Assembly: GCA_050187175.1 (NCBI GenBank)
Contig: JBFWXS010000004.1
Coordinates: forward strand, 121,000-184,999
Source: Zeimonas sp050187175
GTDB taxonomy: Bacteria; Pseudomonadota; Gammaproteobacteria; Burkholderiales; Burkholderiaceae_E
Direction: 5' to 3'
Length of the DNA stretch: 64,000 bases
Both the position numbers and the translations under genes were made by a program. The notes beneath the pieces were generated by a model. It was not told where the DNA came from. It saw only the letters and a program-made list of their open reading frames with translations, and did no database searches. The stretch's first letter is position 1. Each line of letters starts with the position of its first letter. Shown here piece after piece: positions 30,617 to 39,473 of this stretch.

Positions 30617-31787
30617 CGGCGGTCGGTGCAGCTTCGGTGTAGTCGGCGGGAAAGCCATGTTCGCGCAGCACCTCCGCCGTATGCTGGCCCAGCATCGGCG
30701 GGGGGCTGCGGAGCTCGCACGGCGTGGCGGAGAACTTCACCGGGAAGCCGAAGGTCTTCACCTGGCCCACGGTCGGATGCGTCATGGTCTGCACCATCTG
30801 GCGAGCCGCCACCTGCGGATCGTCCAGCAGCGATGCGACGTCATTGACCGGTGCCAGCGGTACGTCCAGCGACTCCATGATCGCGACCCATTCGGCCACC
30901 GTGCGGGTGCGAAAGCGTGCCTCGACGATGGGAAGGAATTCCTCGCGCCTTTCCAGCCGCTTGGGGTTGGTGTCGAAGCGCGGATCCCGGGCTAGCTCTT
31001 CCAGTCCCAGTCCCTTGGCGGCGCGGTTCCACAGCCGGTCGTTGAAGGTGGCCAGCGCGACCCAGCCGTCGCTGCACTCGAAGGCGCCGTAAGGAACGAT
31101 GCTCGGGTGGGCGCGTCCCTGCGGCTGCGGCACCCTGCCGGTAGCGTGGTACGAGGTAAGGTGATACGAGAGGAAGGCGATCTGGCCTTCCATCAGCGAG
31201 GTATCCACCAGTTGGCCGAGGCCGGTGAGGTGGCGCGCCTGCAGCGCCGCCAGAATGCCGTACGCGCCGAACAGGCCGGTGGTCATGTCGCACGCGCTGA
31301 TGCCGATGCGCAGCGGTGCCTGCCCCGGTTCGCGCGTCAGATGCATCAGTCCGGTGAACGCCTGAGCGTAGACATCCGTGGCCGGCTGGCTGCTGCGCGG
31401 GCCGGTCCGGCCGAATCCGGTCAGCGCGCAATAGATCAGCCGCGGGTTGATGCCGCGCAGCGTCTCGTAGCCCAGCCCTAGCCGATCCATTACGTCGGCG
31501 CGATAGTTCTCCAGCAGCACGTCGGCGCTTTCCACCATCTTCAGCAGCACCTCGCGGCCGGCCTTCGTGGCCAGGTCCAGCACGATGCTGCGCTTGTTGC
31601 GGTTGGCGCTGAGGAAATAAGTGCTTTCGCCGTTGACCAGCGGTGGCCATTCTCGGCTGTCGTCGCCCAGTCCGGGCGGCTCGATCTTGATGACGTCGGC
31701 ACCCAGATCGGCGAGCATCATTCCGCATATGGGACCGGCCAGGGCGCGCCCCAGGTCCAGCACCTTGATTCCTTGCAGTGCCTGCAT
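30603..31787 (-). CDS. CaiB/BaiF (class III) CoA-transferase
   Basis: A 394-residue family III CoA-transferase, which moves CoA between carboxylic acids through an aspartyl-CoA intermediate. The N-terminal VLDLGRALAGPICGMMLADLGADVIKIEPPG region is typical (ends VLDLGRALAGP and VIKIEPP). LTGFGRTGPRSSQPATDVYAQAFTG holds the likely catalytic Asp in PATDVYA. Last gene of the leftward IclR-linked operon, 16 bases after the GctB-like stop. Having both class I and class III CoA-transferases in one operon suggests an acid that must be activated and a second CoA exchange. Confidence 0.92.
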   Translation of the reverse strand: MQALQGIKVLDLGRALAGPICGMMLADLGADVIKIEPPGLGDDSREWPPLVNGESTYFLSANRNKRSIVLDLATKAGREVLLKMVESADVLLENYRADVMDRLGLGYETLRGINPRLIYCALTGFGRTGPRSSQPATDVYAQAFTGLMHLTREPGQAPLRIGISACDMTTGLFGAYGILAALQARHLTGLGQLVDTSLMEGQIAFLSYHLTSYHATGRVPQPQGRAHPSIVPYGAFECSDGWVALATFNDRLWNRAAKGLGLEELARDPRFDTNPKRLERREEFLPIVEARFRTRTVAEWVAIMESLDVPLAPVNDVASLLDDPQVAARQMVQTMTHPTVGQVKTFGFPVKFSATPCELRSPPPMLGQHTAEVLREHGFPADYTEAAPTAATRP

Positions 31788-31803
31788 GTGAGGGTCTCTC
31801 CGG

Positions 31804-32595
31804 TCAGCGGCGCAGCACGCCGTGACGGTCGATCTGCTGCCGCAGCAGTTCCAGTTCGCCTGAAGTGGGCGGCGGCGTTTGCGGAACGCTGGCCGGCACG
31901 ATCAGCTTGCAGCCGGTGTTCGCCAGGACCTCCTCCGTCGTCTGGCCGGGGTGCACCGAGCGCAGGCGCAGTTGCCGCGTGCTTTCGTCGAAGTCCATGG
32001 TCGCGCGCGGGCTCACCACCAGCGCTGGTCCGCCGCCGCGCAAGCGCAGCTTCTCGCGGCTGCCGGGGCCTTCGCCCCAGCCGATGGCGGTCCGATAGTC
32101 CAGCCGTTCGACGAAGGAACGGCGGCTGTGCTCGTGCATGTAGATGAAGTAGCGCTTGGCCATGGTGGCCGAGTACGCAAGGCCCGCCGCGCCGGGGCCG
32201 AACATCTCGCTGCCGTCGGGCAGACGCACGCGGTTCAGATTGATATTGCCGAAGCCGTCGACCTGCAACGCGCCGGCGAAGAACCAGTCGCGCCGGGTAT
32301 GGAACACGCCGCTCGAAGCCATGACCGCTTCGGTGCCGGCGTAGATGTTGCGCCAGTCCATGGTGGAATGGCAGAGCGGGCTCCATGGCTTGCCGGTGAT
32401 ATTCGCGACAAAGCCCACCGCGCTCGTGATGACCGACAGATTGGGCGCGTGCGTGAGCTGCGCCAGCCGCGCGGCAGCCAGCGGGATCTCGCTGCGCGAG
32501 CCGCCGGGCGAGCCGATTTCACCGTCCCGCAGTTCGCGGCTGAGCACGACGGCGGCGAACTCCGGCCAGGCGCACGCGCTGTCAGCGGTCTGCAT
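31804..32595 (-). CDS. CoA-transferase subunit beta (GctB/IpdB-like)
   Basis: A 263-residue class I CoA-transferase beta-subunit homologue: FAAVVLSRELRDGEIGSPGG at the N-terminus, GALQVDGFGNINLNRVRLPDG in the middle (DGFGNINL is characteristic), and VHPGQTTEEVLANTGC near the end. The clear active-site Glu of classical transferases is not obvious, as in the IpdB branch that hydrolyses ring-containing CoA esters, so either activity is possible. I prefer ATG 32595, which overlaps the alpha-subunit stop by 14 bases. Confidence 0.85.
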   Translation of the reverse strand: MQTADSACAWPEFAAVVLSRELRDGEIGSPGGSRSEIPLAAARLAQLTHAPNLSVITSAVGFVANITGKPWSPLCHSTMDWRNIYAGTEAVMASSGVFHTRRDWFFAGALQVDGFGNINLNRVRLPDGSEMFGPGAAGLAYSATMAKRYFIYMHEHSRRSFVERLDYRTAIGWGEGPGSREKLRLRGGGPALVVSPRATMDFDESTRQLRLRSVHPGQTTEEVLANTGCKLIVPASVPQTPPPTSGELELLRQQIDRHGVLRR

Positions 32596-33496
32596 AGATC
32601 GCCCTTCGCAGAGAGGCAATGACGGAGGGCTTCAACTCGCGGTCGAGGTACTCCTCATGATTCGCCGGCGCCTCGACACGTTCGCGCAGCCAGTCGTCCA
32701 TCGCCGCCTCGCCTTCGCGAGCGCAGCGCTGATAGGCCAGCAGTGCCGCCTCGTCGTACTGGTAGCTCCCATGAGACGAACATGGATGCGCGCCCCACGG
32801 CGCCTCGACCACTGCGTCCACGAGGATGTGCGCGATTGCCGTGCGGAACGGGTCGGCGCCGAAATGGCTGGTGGGCACGATCTCATCCACGCTGGCTACC
32901 AGCGTACCGCCGGAGCGGTGCGTGGCCTCGGCGATCAGTACGTCGGAGAATGGATAGCCTGCGTAGCCGAGGTTCCCGTAGATGTCGCCTCGCGCTGCGT
33001 GCACGATGGCGTAGTCGGGACGGATTGCCGGCACGGCTATCATCGGCTCGCCGCTTATGAAATCGTCGACCAGCTTCAAGTCGGGATTGGTGCGCGGCAG
33101 ATCGGTGCCTACTCCCGTCTTGGTCAGGCCCGACGGCAGATTCTTCGCCGCTGCCTCGATGCCTGCGATCAGCTGGGTCTCGTCGCAGTCCCAGACGCGG
33201 ATGCGGCCGGCCGCGGCCTCGCGCCGGAAGTTCGAGGCCAGGCCCATATGCTCGAAGCCGAGGTAGGGCACGCGGACTTCTTCGACGCAGCCCGCCGCGA
33301 CGAGCAGGTCCACATCGATCGAGGCCTGCGTGATGGCCACCACGGTGAGGCCGCGCAGCCTGCGGCGGGCGATCTCGCGCACCAGGTGCATCGGCTTGTT
33401 GTGAAACAGCGAGCCGCCGATGGCGAGCACCGCGCCGTCGCGCAGACCGGCGAGAGCCTCGGCGGCTTTCGCCTGCTTGGAGCGGCGCTGCATCAT
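32582..33496 (-). CDS. CoA-transferase subunit alpha (GctA/IpdA-like)
   Basis: A 304-residue alpha subunit of a class I CoA-transferase: AGLRDGAVLAIGGSLFHNKPM, LTVVAITQASIDVDLLVAAGCVEEV, VPAIRPDYAIVHAARGDIYGNLGYAGYPF (given by IRPDYAIVHA and GNLGY). Works with the neighbouring beta subunit in the cytoplasm. It begins with two consecutive ATG codons at 33496 and 33493, overlapping the Bug receptor stop, so translation is coupled to the receptor gene. Confidence 0.86.
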   Translation of the reverse strand: MMQRRSKQAKAAEALAGLRDGAVLAIGGSLFHNKPMHLVREIARRRLRGLTVVAITQASIDVDLLVAAGCVEEVRVPYLGFEHMGLASNFRREAAAGRIRVWDCDETQLIAGIEAAAKNLPSGLTKTGVGTDLPRTNPDLKLVDDFISGEPMIAVPAIRPDYAIVHAARGDIYGNLGYAGYPFSDVLIAEATHRSGGTLVASVDEIVPTSHFGADPFRTAIAHILVDAVVEAPWGAHPCSSHGSYQYDEAALLAYQRCAREGEAAMDDWLRERVEAPANHEEYLDRELKPSVIASLRRAIYADR

Positions 33497-34461
33497 TCGG
33501 GCTGGATCCCGGCTTCCTTGATGCGCTTGCCCCAGGCTGCCAGCTGCGCCTTGGTGTAGTCGGCCTGCTCGGCCAGCGTATTCGGGACCAGGTCCAGCCC
33601 CACTGCAGCGAAGCGCTGCCTGACCTCGTCTCGCCGGCCCATCTTGCGGATCTCGGCATTGAGCAGTTCGGCGATCTGGCCAGGGATGCCCTCCGGCGCG
33701 CCTATGCCCAGCCAGACCTCGGGATCGAATTCACCCATCCCGGACTCGGCCAGCGTCGGCACCTCGGGCAGCTGTGCCGAGCGCGTGCGGGACGTGATAG
33801 CGATCGCGCGCAGCTTGCCTTCCTTGATGTGCGCGGCTGCGATGGAGGGGTCGGCCATCATGAATCGAATCTGGCCGCCGATCAGGTCCGCGACGGCGGG
33901 CGGCTGGCTCTTGTACGGAACCGGCAGTGCTTCGATCCTGGCCAGCCCGGCGAAAGTGGCGGCCGCCACCTGCGAGGTGGCCGATCCGTAGCCGTAGCTC
34001 AGTCCGGGGTTCTTGCGCGCATAGTCGACCAGCTCTTTCAGATTCTTCGCCGGGACATCGGGATGGATCACCAGCAGGAAGGGGACGTTGATCACCTTCG
34101 CGACGTGCACGAAATCCTTGATCGGGTCATAGGGCAGCTTCTTGGCCAGCCACGGACCCGCGGAATGCGTGGCCGATGTCGTCAGCAGCAGGGTGTGGCC
34201 GTCATTGCCGCCCTTGATGGCCTGAACGGTACCGATCTGCCCGGCGCCGCCCGGCTTGTTCTCGACCAGGAAGGTTCCGCCGAGATTCTTGCGCAGCTCT
34301 TCCGCCACTACTCGCGCCACCGTGTCACTGGCACTGCCGGCGGTGAAGGGCACGATGATCTTCACCGGCTTGTCCCCCGGATAGCCTTGGGTCTGCGCCT
34401 GAAGCGCAAGCGGCAGGGCCAGGCCGATGCAGGCCAGCCAATGGGTCCACTTCGTCGCCAT
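33493..34461 (-). CDS. Bug/TTT-family periplasmic binding protein (tandem copy 1)
   Basis: A 322-residue TctC-like receptor with a signal peptide ending LPLALQAQTQG. It has YPGDKPVKIIVPFTAGSASDTVARVV, LVENKPGGAGQIG, PVPYKSQPPAVADLIGGQIRF and EVPTLAESGMGEF. It is a close paralogue of the next gene (34481-35440): both share GSATSQVA, SRTRSAQ and a C-terminus LAAWGKRIK-AGIQPE. The two are a recent tandem duplication, 19 bases apart. The substrate is presumably the acid activated by the downstream CoA-transferases. Confidence 0.93.
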   Translation of the reverse strand: MATKWTHWLACIGLALPLALQAQTQGYPGDKPVKIIVPFTAGSASDTVARVVAEELRKNLGGTFLVENKPGGAGQIGTVQAIKGGNDGHTLLLTTSATHSAGPWLAKKLPYDPIKDFVHVAKVINVPFLLVIHPDVPAKNLKELVDYARKNPGLSYGYGSATSQVAAATFAGLARIEALPVPYKSQPPAVADLIGGQIRFMMADPSIAAAHIKEGKLRAIAITSRTRSAQLPEVPTLAESGMGEFDPEVWLGIGAPEGIPGQIAELLNAEIRKMGRRDEVRQRFAAVGLDLVPNTLAEQADYTKAQLAAWGKRIKEAGIQPE

Positions 34462-34480
34462 GTCCTGTCTCCTTGCTTGG

Positions 34481-35440
34481 TCACTCGGGCTGTATGCCCG
34501 CGTCCTTGATTCGCTTGCCCCAGGCGGCCAGCTGGTCGCGCACGAATACCGCCTGGTCCGGGATGCTGTTGGGCACCAGCTCGAATCCCACCGCCGCGAA
34601 GCGCTGGCGGACCTCGTCGCGCTGCCCCAGCTTGACGATCTCAGCGCTCAGGCGCTGGGCAATGCCCTGCGGCAGACCGGCCGGCGCGCCTATGCCGATC
34701 CAGACCTCGAGGTCGAAGTCGGGCATGCCGCTCTCGGCCAGCGTGGGTACGTCGGGGAACTGAGCCGACCGCGTGCGCGATGTGATCGCCAATGCGCGCA
34801 GCTTGCCGGCCTTGACCTGCGGGCCGACCACCGACGGGTCGGCCATCATGAAGCGCACCTGACCGCCGATGAGATCGCTCACGGCCGGAGGCTGGCTGCG
34901 GTAGGGAACATTCACGGTCTTGACGTTCGCGAGCGCCGAGAACGTGGCCGAGGCCACCTGCGAGGTCGCGGAGCCATGGCCGTACGTGAGACCGGGATTG
35001 GCGCGCGCGTACTCCATGAACTCCTTCACGTTCCTGGCCGGAACGTCCGGATGCACCACCAGCAGGAACGGCACCGTGATCACCCGGCCGAGATGGATGA
35101 AGTCCTTGACGGGATCGTAGGGCAGGCTCTTGACCAGCCACGGGCCCGCCGAGTTCTGCGCCGACGAGGTCTGCAGCAGCGTGTAGCCGTCGGCGGAAGC
35201 CTTGGCGGCCAGCTCGGTGCCGATCGCGCCCGACGCACCGGGCTTGTTCTCCACCACGAAGGTGCCGCCCAGGTTCTTGCGCAATTCCTCGGCGACGATG
35301 CGGGCGACCGTGTCGCCGCCGCTGCCTGGGGTGAACGGCACGATGATCTTGACGGGCTTGTCGCCCGGATAGTTGTCTGCAAAGGCCGTTAGCGGCAGCG
35401 CAAGCGCGGCAGCGAAAAGCAATCGGAGATAGCGATTCAC
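34481..35440 (-). CDS. Bug/TTT-family periplasmic binding protein (tandem copy 2)
   Basis: A 319-residue TctC-like receptor, paralogue of the preceding gene. Signal peptide ALALPLTAFADN, then YPGDKPVKIIVPFTPGSGGD, VVENKPGASGAIG, NVPYRSQPPAVSDLIGGQVRF and DVPTLAESGMPDF. The start is GTG at 35440 with AGGAG 5 bases upstream. First gene of the IclR-linked operon. The IclR gene diverges 105 bases away across strong palindromes at 35471-35496. Confidence 0.93.
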   Translation of the reverse strand: MNRYLRLLFAAALALPLTAFADNYPGDKPVKIIVPFTPGSGGDTVARIVAEELRKNLGGTFVVENKPGASGAIGTELAAKASADGYTLLQTSSAQNSAGPWLVKSLPYDPVKDFIHLGRVITVPFLLVVHPDVPARNVKEFMEYARANPGLTYGHGSATSQVASATFSALANVKTVNVPYRSQPPAVSDLIGGQVRFMMADPSVVGPQVKAGKLRALAITSRTRSAQFPDVPTLAESGMPDFDLEVWIGIGAPAGLPQGIAQRLSAEIVKLGQRDEVRQRFAAVGFELVPNSIPDQAVFVRDQLAAWGKRIKDAGIQPE

Positions 35441-35470
35441 CTTGTCTCCTCCCGAATCGATGATTTTCTA

Positions 35471-35496
35471 TATACAGAAAAACATTCTGTATACAG
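35471..35496. promoter_or_regulatory. Palindromic IclR operator region
   Basis: TATACAGAA-AAACA-TTCTGTATA (35471-35493) has perfect 9-bp arms, and it overlaps a second palindrome, CTGTATACAG (35487-35496). It lies midway between the divergent Bug receptor and IclR genes and is the obvious binding region for the IclR protein. Confidence 0.7.
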
Positions 35497-35545
35497 ATAA
35501 ACTGTAGCAGATCATAAAATCCGCTACAAGCCGGAAGGAGTTCGC

Positions 35546-36367
35546 ATGCCCACCCGCCCCGTCCACAGAAAACCGTCCGTCGTGCCGAAAGAATCCGGTG
35601 CCGGCTCCTACCTGGTGCCGGCGGTGGATCGGTCGGTGCGGATCATGAGATACCTGCAGCGCCACAAGCGCGTGACGGTGTCCGATGTCTCGCAGGCGCT
35701 GGGCATCGGCGTGAGCAGCTGCTATGCCATCCTCAAGACGCTGCAGCACCACCACCTGATCGCGTTCGATGAGCGGGCCAAGACCTACAGCCTGGGGCTC
35801 GCGCTGCTGGAACTCGGTGGGGCGGTCAGCCGGGATTTCGCCGAAGTCGGCAAGGCGCGCGCGCAACTGACCGAGTACACCCGGGCCACGGGCCTGACCA
35901 CCTTCGCGGTGGCTCGCGCGAGTCACGAGCACTTGCTGGTCGTGGACAAGGAGGAGCCGGTCGGCCGGCTGCGCATCAGCATCGCGGTGGGCACGCGATT
36001 TCGCATCACCGACGGTCTCAGCGGGCGCTGCTTCATGGCCTTCCTGCCGCCGGAAGAGTCGGATGAACTGCTCGATACCGTGGGCCTCTACCCGTTCGCC
36101 GGCCTGCCGCCGCCGAGCGTCTCCGCGTACAAGGCCCAGATCCGGCGCGCGCGCGCCAAGGGCTACGTGGTGCTGACCAATTCGCCGGTCAATGGCTCCA
36201 ATGGCGTGTCGGCGCCGATCTTCGACGGCGAAGGGCGCATCCTGTTCGCGGTGACTGCGATGGGGTTGAGCCCGGCGCTGTCGGCGACGGCGATCGAGGA
36301 GACGGGGGCCGGCTTGCGGCGGACGGCTGATGCCATCACGGCGAGCTTGAACGAAGGCGGGCGCTGA
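35546..36367 (+). CDS. IclR-family transcriptional regulator
   Basis: A 273-residue IclR regulator. The winged helix is at about 28-90 (VDRSVRIMRYLQRHKRVTVSDVSQALGI, ends VDRSVRIM and VSQALGI; SSCYAILKTLQHHHLI). The GAF-like effector domain is at about 95-265 (GLSGRCFMAFLPPEE, RRARAKGYVVL, NGSNGVSAPIFD). AAGGAG precedes the ATG by 5 bases. It probably senses the aromatic or alicyclic acid handled by the divergent Bug and CoA-transferase operon, and autoregulates through the shared palindromes. Confidence 0.9.
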   Translation: MPTRPVHRKPSVVPKESGAGSYLVPAVDRSVRIMRYLQRHKRVTVSDVSQALGIGVSSCYAILKTLQHHHLIAFDERAKTYSLGLALLELGGAVSRDFAEVGKARAQLTEYTRATGLTTFAVARASHEHLLVVDKEEPVGRLRISIAVGTRFRITDGLSGRCFMAFLPPEESDELLDTVGLYPFAGLPPPSVSAYKAQIRRARAKGYVVLTNSPVNGSNGVSAPIFDGEGRILFAVTAMGLSPALSATAIEETGAGLRRTADAITASLNEGGR

Positions 36368-36493
36368 CGGCCATGCGCTGAAACGGATAGTTGCCCCGGC
36401 CACCCGCATGCCGTCGCGCGTGACGGCCGCGTCGAGCACCACCAAGCTCCGAAGTCAGGTACCAGGGAGGGTCGAGTCGAACACAGCTTCAGA

Positions 36494-36508
36494 TTGACTA
36501 TCAGTCAA
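36494..36508. promoter_or_regulatory. TetR-type operator before the TetR gene
   Basis: TTGAC-TATCA-GTCAA, a perfect 5-bp inverted repeat 50 bases upstream of the ATG at 36559. An almost identical copy precedes the AraC gene (37222-37236). Confidence 0.65.
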
Positions 36509-36558
36509 AGTGAAAATAAACTTTTCAGGTCCTTCCAGGGCCGCGAGGAGCTCGAGCC

Positions 36559-37203
36559 ATGCCGGAATTGACCAGTCGTCCCCGAGCGCCGCGGCAGGTC
36601 CGGGGCGACCGGGATGCGCGCGAACGCCTGCTGGCCGCGGGTGAAAGACTGTTCGGACAGCGCCCGTTTGACAGCGTATCGATCGACGATATCAGCGACG
36701 AGGCAGGGGTCGCCCATGGCCTGCTCTTTCACTATTTCCAGAGCAAGCGCGGCTTCCTGCTGGCCGTCACGCGACGCGCTGCCAGCCGGGTGGAGGCCAT
36801 GCACTTGAGCCTGCCTCCGCAGGAGACATCCGAGGCAGCCTTCCGCGCTTTCCTGAAGGCGCACATGGATTCCGTCCTGAGCCGGCGCGCCGCCTTCGTG
36901 GCGCAGTCCCGCGGCAGTGTCGGCGTCGATGCTGCGGTGCGGGTCATCTGGGAGGAGGCACGAGGGCGTGCGATCCACCTCTTCTACGGCTATCTCGGCA
37001 TCCGGAACGCGCCGCCCAAGTTGTATGTCCTGCTGCGCGCCTGGCTCGGCTTCTTCGACGAGCTGCTGCTGTCATGGGTCGAGCGCTCGGACCTGTCCCA
37101 CGCGGAAGTCATAGACACCAGCATCGCCAACCTGCGAACTGCGCTGTCCAACTACTCGTTGCTGGATCCCGGATGCCGGCTGGAGATGATCCGGCCGTTA
37201 TGA
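36559..37203 (+). CDS. TetR-family transcriptional regulator
   Basis: A 214-residue TetR repressor with the N-terminal HTH (ARERLLAAGERLFGQRPFDSV, ends ARERLLAAG and GQRPFDSV; SDEAGVAHGLLFHYFQSKRGF) and a helical ligand domain. The TTGACTATCAGTCAA box upstream suggests autoregulation, and the same box before the adjacent araC-type gene suggests it controls that too. Effector unknown. Confidence 0.9.
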   Translation: MPELTSRPRAPRQVRGDRDARERLLAAGERLFGQRPFDSVSIDDISDEAGVAHGLLFHYFQSKRGFLLAVTRRAASRVEAMHLSLPPQETSEAAFRAFLKAHMDSVLSRRAAFVAQSRGSVGVDAAVRVIWEEARGRAIHLFYGYLGIRNAPPKLYVLLRAWLGFFDELLLSWVERSDLSHAEVIDTSIANLRTALSNYSLLDPGCRLEMIRPL

Positions 37204-37221
37204 GCCCCGCGACAGCCCGGA

Positions 37222-37236
37222 TTGACTGACAGTCAA
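37222..37236. promoter_or_regulatory. TetR-type operator before the AraC gene
   Basis: TTGAC-TGACA-GTCAA matches the box at 36494 in both arms and 3 of 5 spacer bases, 45 bases before the ATG at 37282. Confidence 0.65.
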
Positions 37237-37281
37237 AACAGATCGGAATCAATCCTGGGTCGAGAAATCTGGAGACAGTCC

Positions 37282-38214
37282 ATGAGCACCCCGATCTCGG
37301 ATAGCGTCGAGTCTCCGTCGGGCCGGAACTATGATCCCCTCGCGGGCATTGTCTTCGAGTGGTTCGAGGAGCCGACCGAGCCGAAGTGCATGTTCTCGTC
37401 CGGTGGCCTGCATGTACACCATCTCGCCGCCGTGGCGCGGCCGCATACGGTGAGGATGCACCGGCAGGTCCACACGCTGCTGGTTTTCGACGAAGGCAGT
37501 TTCAGCGACGGAGGGCGGCGCATCGAAGGCATGCCGGCGGGCTCGGGGTGCTCCAGGGTTGTGGGGATCGACGTCCTGCCCGCCGGCACGGAGCTCGTGG
37601 GCTGGTCCAATACGCGCAGCCATCTGGGCGTCACGATCATCTCGGTCGATGACCACCACGACCGCGCGTCGATGCGCGGGCCGTGCTCACTTCGCGTGGG
37701 CGTGCAGATGTGCAGCGGCCTGCTCGACCCTCTGTCATCCAGGCTGCGGCACTGGGCGTCCCATCAATGGCGCGACGTGGACGCGTTGCACGCAGAATCG
37801 GTTCTGCACTTGTTGTTGCACGAGCTGGTGGATGCCCAGCAACGCGCAGCTGCGCAGGCCCGCGACACCAGGTGTCAGGGCTTGTCGCACCGCGCCCAGC
37901 GACTCGTCCGGGAGTTCATCGCAGAGAACCTCGGCTCGAAGATCAGTCTCGAGGTCCTGGCGGACCAAGTGAGCATCAGCCGGTTCCACTTTGCGCGTGC
38001 ATTCAAGGCATCGTTCGGCGTGTCACCCTACCGGTATGTCCTCAACGAACGCGTGCGCAAGGCTGCGGAAGCGTTGAGCGGCTCCGGCGCCTCGATCACG
38101 GACATCGCCATGGAGGTGGGCTTTTCATGCTCCAACGAGATGAGCCGCAGCTTCCGCCAAGCCATGGGCTGTTCGCCGCGTGATTTCCGCATCAGGACGC
38201 GCGTCGGGCCCTGA
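37282..38214 (+). CDS. AraC-family transcriptional regulator
   Basis: A 310-residue regulator. The C-terminal 100 residues form the double HTH (VREFIAENLGSKISLEVLADQ, given by VREFIAENLG; ISRFHFARAFKASFGVSPYRYV; ITDIAMEVGFSCSNEMSRSFR). The N-terminal domain is cupin-like and resembles known inducer domains only loosely (HTLLVFDEGSFSDGGRR). I choose ATG 37282 with GGAG 7 bases upstream. An earlier start at 37222 would begin inside the operator. It probably activates the neighbouring Bug receptor gene or distant catabolic genes. Confidence 0.88.
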   Translation: MSTPISDSVESPSGRNYDPLAGIVFEWFEEPTEPKCMFSSGGLHVHHLAAVARPHTVRMHRQVHTLLVFDEGSFSDGGRRIEGMPAGSGCSRVVGIDVLPAGTELVGWSNTRSHLGVTIISVDDHHDRASMRGPCSLRVGVQMCSGLLDPLSSRLRHWASHQWRDVDALHAESVLHLLLHELVDAQQRAAAQARDTRCQGLSHRAQRLVREFIAENLGSKISLEVLADQVSISRFHFARAFKASFGVSPYRYVLNERVRKAAEALSGSGASITDIAMEVGFSCSNEMSRSFRQAMGCSPRDFRIRTRVGP

Positions 38215-38467
38215 ATCGCTGGCCGTGTCTTGCACCCAGCGTGCCTTGACCTGCTGGACCTCTGCGTTGAGCACCTCGTACCGGGCGGGGCGATCGTGCT
38301 CAAGCAGCTTCTGAGACGCGTGATGCGCGCGACGTATCGGAGCGCGATCCCCTCGCTTTGGGCTTGAGGCGGCCTTGGCGCAAGTATTCGCCGATTGCGC
38401 AAGATGTGAATCGCAGGCGGGCTACCCCAACGCTACATTGAATGAAGACAACGAGGAGACTTTGAAC

Positions 38468-39451
38468 ATGAAACGAAGGACATCGATTCTCGCGCTGCTG
38501 ATAGGGGCGGTATCGACTTGCGTCATCGCTGCAGATCCGTCGTATCCCACCAAGCCGATCAGACTGATCGTCAACGACACGGCCGGCGGACCGGCGACCG
38601 ACGCGGGGGCGCGCTATATCGCGCAGAGACTGGAGAAGGCGCTGGGGCAGCCCATCGTCCTCGAGAACCGGCCCGGCGCCTCGGGGATCATCGCCGCCCA
38701 GGCGGTAGCGCAGGCGGAAGGGGACGGCTACACATTGCTATACACGCTGTCCGATCCCATCGTTTTGAATCCATTGACCTTCAAGAAGCTTCCGTACGAT
38801 CCGCAAAAGGATCTCAAGGTGATCGCCCACATCCAGAAGCGCGTGACGACCCTGATGGTCAGCACCACGCTTCCTTCCAGGACCCTGGCTGAACTCATCG
38901 ACTACGCGAAGAGCCATCCCGGCAAGCTCTCGTTCGCGTCGTTTGGCGTCGGAACCCAGACCCACATCGCCGGCGAGTATCTCAACCGGCAGGCAGGCAT
39001 CGATATCCTGCACGTCCCGTACAAGTCGACGGCTGCCTGGGTGCCGGACATGATGGCCGGCCGCTTGCCGGTCGCATTCGGCCCTCCTTCGCTGGCCAAG
39101 AGTCTGGCCGAGAGTGGCAAGGTCCGGGTCCTGGCGGTAACCGGGACGGCCCGGTCGCCTCTCTTGCCCGACATTCCCACGTTCGCCGAAGCCGGCTTGC
39201 CCAGCTTGGGCCTGCTCGTTTCCTGGCAGTCGATCCTCGCTCCAGCCGGTACGCCGGAATACGTCCTGCGGAGGATAAATGCGGAGGTCACTCGGATTGT
39301 CTCTTCCGCTGAAGCCTCGGACCGCATCGTAAACGTCTTCGGGGGAGAGCCCGCGAAGAGCGACCTCGACGAAGCGGCCCGCATCTTCGTGGACGATCGG
39401 ATGCGGTGGCAGAAGACCTTGGACATTCTTGGAAACATTCCCTTGAACTAG
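38468..39451 (+). CDS. Bug/TTT-family periplasmic binding protein
   Basis: A 327-residue TctC-like receptor: signal peptide SILALLIGAVSTCVIAAD, then YPTKPIRLIVNDTAGGPATD, VLENRPGASGIIAAQAVAQ, HVPYKSTAAWVPDMMAGRLPV and DIPTFAEAGLPS. Less related to the tandem pair at 33.5-35.4 kb. ATG 38468 gives a clean signal peptide and has AGGAGA 11 bases upstream. The 253 bases before it show no gene. It follows the AraC gene and may be its target. Confidence 0.9.
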   Translation: MKRRTSILALLIGAVSTCVIAADPSYPTKPIRLIVNDTAGGPATDAGARYIAQRLEKALGQPIVLENRPGASGIIAAQAVAQAEGDGYTLLYTLSDPIVLNPLTFKKLPYDPQKDLKVIAHIQKRVTTLMVSTTLPSRTLAELIDYAKSHPGKLSFASFGVGTQTHIAGEYLNRQAGIDILHVPYKSTAAWVPDMMAGRLPVAFGPPSLAKSLAESGKVRVLAVTGTARSPLLPDIPTFAEAGLPSLGLLVSWQSILAPAGTPEYVLRRINAEVTRIVSSAEASDRIVNVFGGEPAKSDLDEAARIFVDDRMRWQKTLDILGNIPLN

Positions 39452-39473
39452 GGCCTGTTCTCGATCGGGCAGG

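Noticed and set aside
38215..38467. Remnant gene or IS fragment between araC and the Bug gene
   Set aside because: No frame has a recognisable motif or terminal repeat. It reads as plain intergenic sequence.
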